DNA of 64,000 nucleotides from Candidatus Endomicrobiellum guadaloupense. GTDB lineage: Bacteria > Elusimicrobiota > Endomicrobiia > Endomicrobiales > Endomicrobiaceae. Positions 60,386 through 64,000 of the stretch are shown in pieces. Within the stretch, counting starts at the first letter, position 1. Each line of letters starts with the position of its first letter. The position numbers were made by a program, and so were the translations under genes. The notes below the pieces were generated by a model, which saw only the letters and a list, made by a program, of their open reading frames with translations, was not told where the DNA came from and searched no databases. The stretch lies in NCBI GenBank assembly GCA_031278895.1, contig JAITJN010000037.1, forward strand, positions 35,724-99,723, given 5' to 3'.

Positions 60386-61882
60386 ATGATAATAAAAGAA
60401 GACAGAAATATAATCCAAAATTACTTTGAGGACAATTCTGGCGTTATAGGATCAAACGCTGATTTTGTCGCTATAGCAGAAAAAGAAGAAGACATACCTA
60501 TTTTCTTAAAAGAGATGTCAGATAGAAAAATCCCGGTAACCGTTGCAGGTGCATTAACTGCCAACACTGCTTCAGGTCTTTCTTTTGGCGGAGCTGTTTT
60601 GTCTTTAGAAAAATTAAATAAAATAGGTGAAATAAAAAAAGTTGATGAGAGTAATGCATTAATTACTGTTCAAGCTGGAGCAAGAGTCAGCGATATAAAA
60701 TCAAAAGTTGGTAGTGTTGGATGGTTATATCCTCCAGATCCTACAGAGGAAAATGCTTTTATTGGCGGAAATATTGCTACAAATGCTTCAGGTGGCAGAG
60801 GTTTTAAATTTGGTGTTACTAGAGACTATGTTAAATCTCTAAAAGTTGTATTCTCAGATGGGTCGGCTTCTTTTATTGAACGTGGCAAATATTTTGCTGA
60901 TAAAGATAGAAAGATAATTTTTGATACAGACAAAGGGAAAAAAGAAATAGTACTTCCAAAATATGTTCTTCCTAATATCAAAAATGCTGCAGGATATTAT
61001 AATTATAGAGGGGCAGACTTTATAGATGTCCTTATAGGTTCTGAGGGTACTCTTTGTGTTTTTGTTGAAGCAGTATTAAAACTTATACCTCATTTTAAAG
61101 AAGTTTTTGGTGGCATAATATTTTTTGACAATAAAAATAAAGCTTATGAGTTTGTCAGAAAAATAAAAGATATGTCTCAAAAAACAAAAGATGAAAAACT
61201 GCATAATTCAATCAGTGCCATGTCTTTGGAATACTTTGATAAAAACGCATTACTTTTAATAAGAGATAATTACCCAATGATACCAATAAATATTGAGGCA
61301 GGCATTATGTTTGAACAAGATGTTTACGAAGGTAATGCTGATGTTTTGATAGAAAAATGGGCTAGAGAAATTGAAATCAGCGGCATAGATATGGAAAGAG
61401 TTTGGTTTGCTTCAAATCTTTCTGAAATGGAAAAATTTAGAGCGTTTAGGCATACAATCCCTGAGAAAGTAAATGAAATTGTTAAAAAAAATAAAATTCC
61501 TAAGGTAGGTACTGACTTTGCCGTTCCAGAAGGAAAACTTTCTGAGATAGTTGATTTTTGTGATAAAGAATTTAAACATATTGGTGTTTTTAATTTAACT
61601 TTTGGTCATATTGGCGAAAACCATATTCATGCGAATATAGTTCCTGTAAATGAAACTCAATACCAAGAATGCCGAGAAATGTATGTTCGCGTTGCCAAAA
61701 AAGTTGTTGAACTTGGGGGCACAGTATCTGCAGAGCACGGTATAGGGAAGTTAAGACATGTATTTTTAGAAGAAATGATTGGCGAAGAAGGGTTTAAAGA
61801 GTTAGCAAAATTCAAAAAAAGTCTTGACGAATATAGAATTCTTGGCATTGACAACATCTTTCCAAAAAAGTATTTAATTTAG
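60386..61882 (+). CDS. FAD-binding oxidoreductase (GlcD/D-lactate dehydrogenase-like)
   Basis: VTVAGALTANTASGLSFGGAVLSLEKLNKI...PPDPTEENAFIGGNIATNASGGRGFKFGVTRDYV...GTVSAEHGIGKLR. Confidence 0.9.
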   Translation: MIIKEDRNIIQNYFEDNSGVIGSNADFVAIAEKEEDIPIFLKEMSDRKIPVTVAGALTANTASGLSFGGAVLSLEKLNKIGEIKKVDESNALITVQAGARVSDIKSKVGSVGWLYPPDPTEENAFIGGNIATNASGGRGFKFGVTRDYVKSLKVVFSDGSASFIERGKYFADKDRKIIFDTDKGKKEIVLPKYVLPNIKNAAGYYNYRGADFIDVLIGSEGTLCVFVEAVLKLIPHFKEVFGGIIFFDNKNKAYEFVRKIKDMSQKTKDEKLHNSISAMSLEYFDKNALLLIRDNYPMIPINIEAGIMFEQDVYEGNADVLIEKWAREIEISGIDMERVWFASNLSEMEKFRAFRHTIPEKVNEIVKKNKIPKVGTDFAVPEGKLSEIVDFCDKEFKHIGVFNLTFGHIGENHIHANIVPVNETQYQECREMYVRVAKKVVELGGTVSAEHGIGKLRHVFLEEMIGEEGFKELAKFKKSLDEYRILGIDNIFPKKYLI

Positions 61883-62041
61883 GAAACATTTGCCAATAAT
61901 CTAAGTTTCACCTAAAGAACCCAGAGATATTACACTTATAAACTTATATCAGTGCCTACAATAGGCTTTACATCTTTTAAAAGATCCTCTTTATCAGCAC
62001 CTAAGGCAGCTATTGCTAAAAACACATCAGTTAAGTAACGT

Positions 62042-63307
62042 TTAGGTTATTTTCTTAAAGACGTTGATAATCCTCAATATTTCCCAAACAGGAATAGAGA
62101 TGACATCACGATTTAACGCAATACGTTCAGGTTGTAGACAAATAATTGCACCTAACCCGACCTTTCTGTTTAATTTGTTTATTTGGCTAAAATATTTATG
62201 GTTAGAAGTTTGTGGATTTGCAGTTTTTTTGATTTCTATAGGATATAATGTTCCATTTTCTTCTAGTATTACATCAATCTCACTTTGATTATTATCCCTA
62301 TAAAAATACATAAGTGGTTCTTTACCATTATGAAGATAAGATTTTAAAATTCCAGCTACAACATAAGTTTCAAAAATGGCACCATCCATAGCGCCATTCA
62401 TAAGAGGCTCTGATGTGGTCCATCGCGTAAGATAAGAACACAGACCAGTATCTAAAAAATACATTTTTGGAGTTTTTATTATACGATTTGTTATATTGGT
62501 GGAGTAAGGATGCAAAAGATATACAAGTCCTGAGCGTTCCAATATTCCAATCAAAGTTTACGCAGTTTTTACATCTATTTCTACATCTCGTGCGAGCGAA
62601 GAATAATTTAACAATTTTCCTGTTTGTGCAGCGACTACTAAAACAAAATTAAAAAAGTGTATGGATTTTTCAATATTGTAGAAATCTTTAACATCTTTTT
62701 CAATATAAGACTGTATATATGAAGCATAATATTGTTCGTTGTCAATATTTTTATCAACGACCGGTTCAGGAATTGACCTTCCCAAATATGCTTATAAACT
62801 TGTTGAATTGTCAACTTTATTACACTTTTTGTCTTTTCATAAGATGGTAAGAAAGGCTTTGATGAGAAAGGCTTTTTTATTTTTTCACAGTAATATAAAC
62901 CCATAAGAGCAAGGATTACTATACGACCAGCAAGAGATTCTTTAACACCTTCCATAAGTTTATATTTCTGAGAACCTGTAAGCTAAAATGCGCCGTTCAT
63001 ATCTCTATTTTGGTCAACATATATTTTATATAAGGGAATAATCCAGGAGCATACTGTACTTCGTCAATAATTACAGGTGGAGGGTTTTGCTGTAAAAAAA
63101 AAGTTCTGGATCTATTTTTGCAAGCTGGCGAAACTTCATATTATCAAGAGAGACATAAATACGTTTACTTTTTTTTGATATATTTTTTAACGAAGTTGAT
63201 TTACCAACTTGTCTTTGTCCATTTAAAAGAATCACTCTAAATCCTTGTGAAGCTTTTTGTATAACTTTACTTATAGTTCGTTCTAAATCAGACATAGTAC
63301 CTCCCAT
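62042..63307 (-). pseudogene. AAA ATPase with DUF4143 domain, broken into several frames
   Basis: GFRVILLNGQRQVGKSTSLKNI (Walker A, 63071-63307), middle pieces in 62558-62955, then ERSGLVYLLHPYSTNITNRIIKTPKMYFLDTGLCSYLTRW...SEIDVILEENGTLYPIEIKKTANPQ (62042-62554). Confidence 0.85.
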
Positions 63308-63344
63308 TTATAAAACCTGATGTCTAGTATAATATGGAATCTGC

Positions 63345-63670
63345 TCCTATATTATAGCTTATCAGAGAATATGACGCTAATTATTTAACTTCTTCAAAAA
63401 TAATCGCAGATTATTATGAAGAGGCATTAAACATTTTGCAAGATAAAAAAGTAGCTGTAAAACCTGTAGCAAATGAAAAATCTCACATCATTTATCAACA
63501 TTTTAAATTTATTAAAGTTAAAAAAGGATTTATGTACGGAATTATTGAGAAAAAATTTGTGGCGGAGAAGTTAAAATTACGGATAAAGAGAGAGCAATGA
63601 TAGGCTTGTTGTACTGGAATGAGGCTGTTGGTGGAATAAAGTAGGCAATGAAAATAGTTGAAAAATTATA
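63345..63670 (+). pseudogene. AbiEi-like antitoxin/transcriptional regulator remnant
   Basis: [60 protein letters not shown] / frameshift / [35 protein letters not shown]. Confidence 0.45.
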
Positions 63671-64000
63671 AAAGAAAGGCAGTGCGACATACAAAAAATC
63701 ATTGATTTCTCAACCGAAAGCTTCTTAGATATTTTTAAGAAAAAGCGAATACTGACATAAAATGTTGTTAATTTAGGTCGTACAGATAAAGAGATATTCG
63801 AAATGAGAGATAGAGTGTCAGAAGAATTTTATCCAGTCTTTAACTAAAGAAGAAAAAGAAGTTTTTATATTACATGCACTAAGTACATATTAATGATGTT
63901 GTCCAGTCATTGCCAAACATACAATATCAATTATCTCTTCTATATTTTTGAACTTCTTCTAATGATATTCCTGTAATTTCTGCAATATCTTCTAAAGACA

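Overview
AT-rich 64 kb bacterial window. Gene content and phylogenetic feel suggest an Elusimicrobiota/Endomicrobium-like, reduction-prone genome; this is inference, no search was run. Most of it is dense housekeeping and biosynthesis on the + strand: tRNA-fMet, split archaeal-type glutamate synthase, carA/carB, tilS-hpt-ftsH-folE-folP-cdaA-glmM, pdxJ, glmS, acpS, two GH57 enzymes, argC/argJ, infC-rpmI-rplT, a Trk/Ktr K+ system, pheS/pheT. The left end is a surface-glycosylation block on the - strand. Decayed accessory genes sit in between: IS1595-like and integrase-like remnants, an amino-acid permease, a lipoprotein, an AAA+DUF4143 ATPase and an AbiEi-like gene. Main points for a second look: (1) a type II-C-like cas9-cas1-cas2 locus in which cas9 carries one frameshift, no array is visible, and directly after cas2 there is one repeat-like sequence plus a matching anti-repeat that reads as a tracrRNA candidate; (2) a >=1153-codon minus-strand ORF (1..3461) missing from the supplied ORF track because it runs off the window edge; (3) a 32-codon CdaR-like micro-ORF between cdaA and glmM; (4) a mutually exclusive hairpin/terminator arrangement in the leader of the glutamate synthase operon; (5) a GT39-PAP2 fusion next to a DPM1-like glycosyltransferase.
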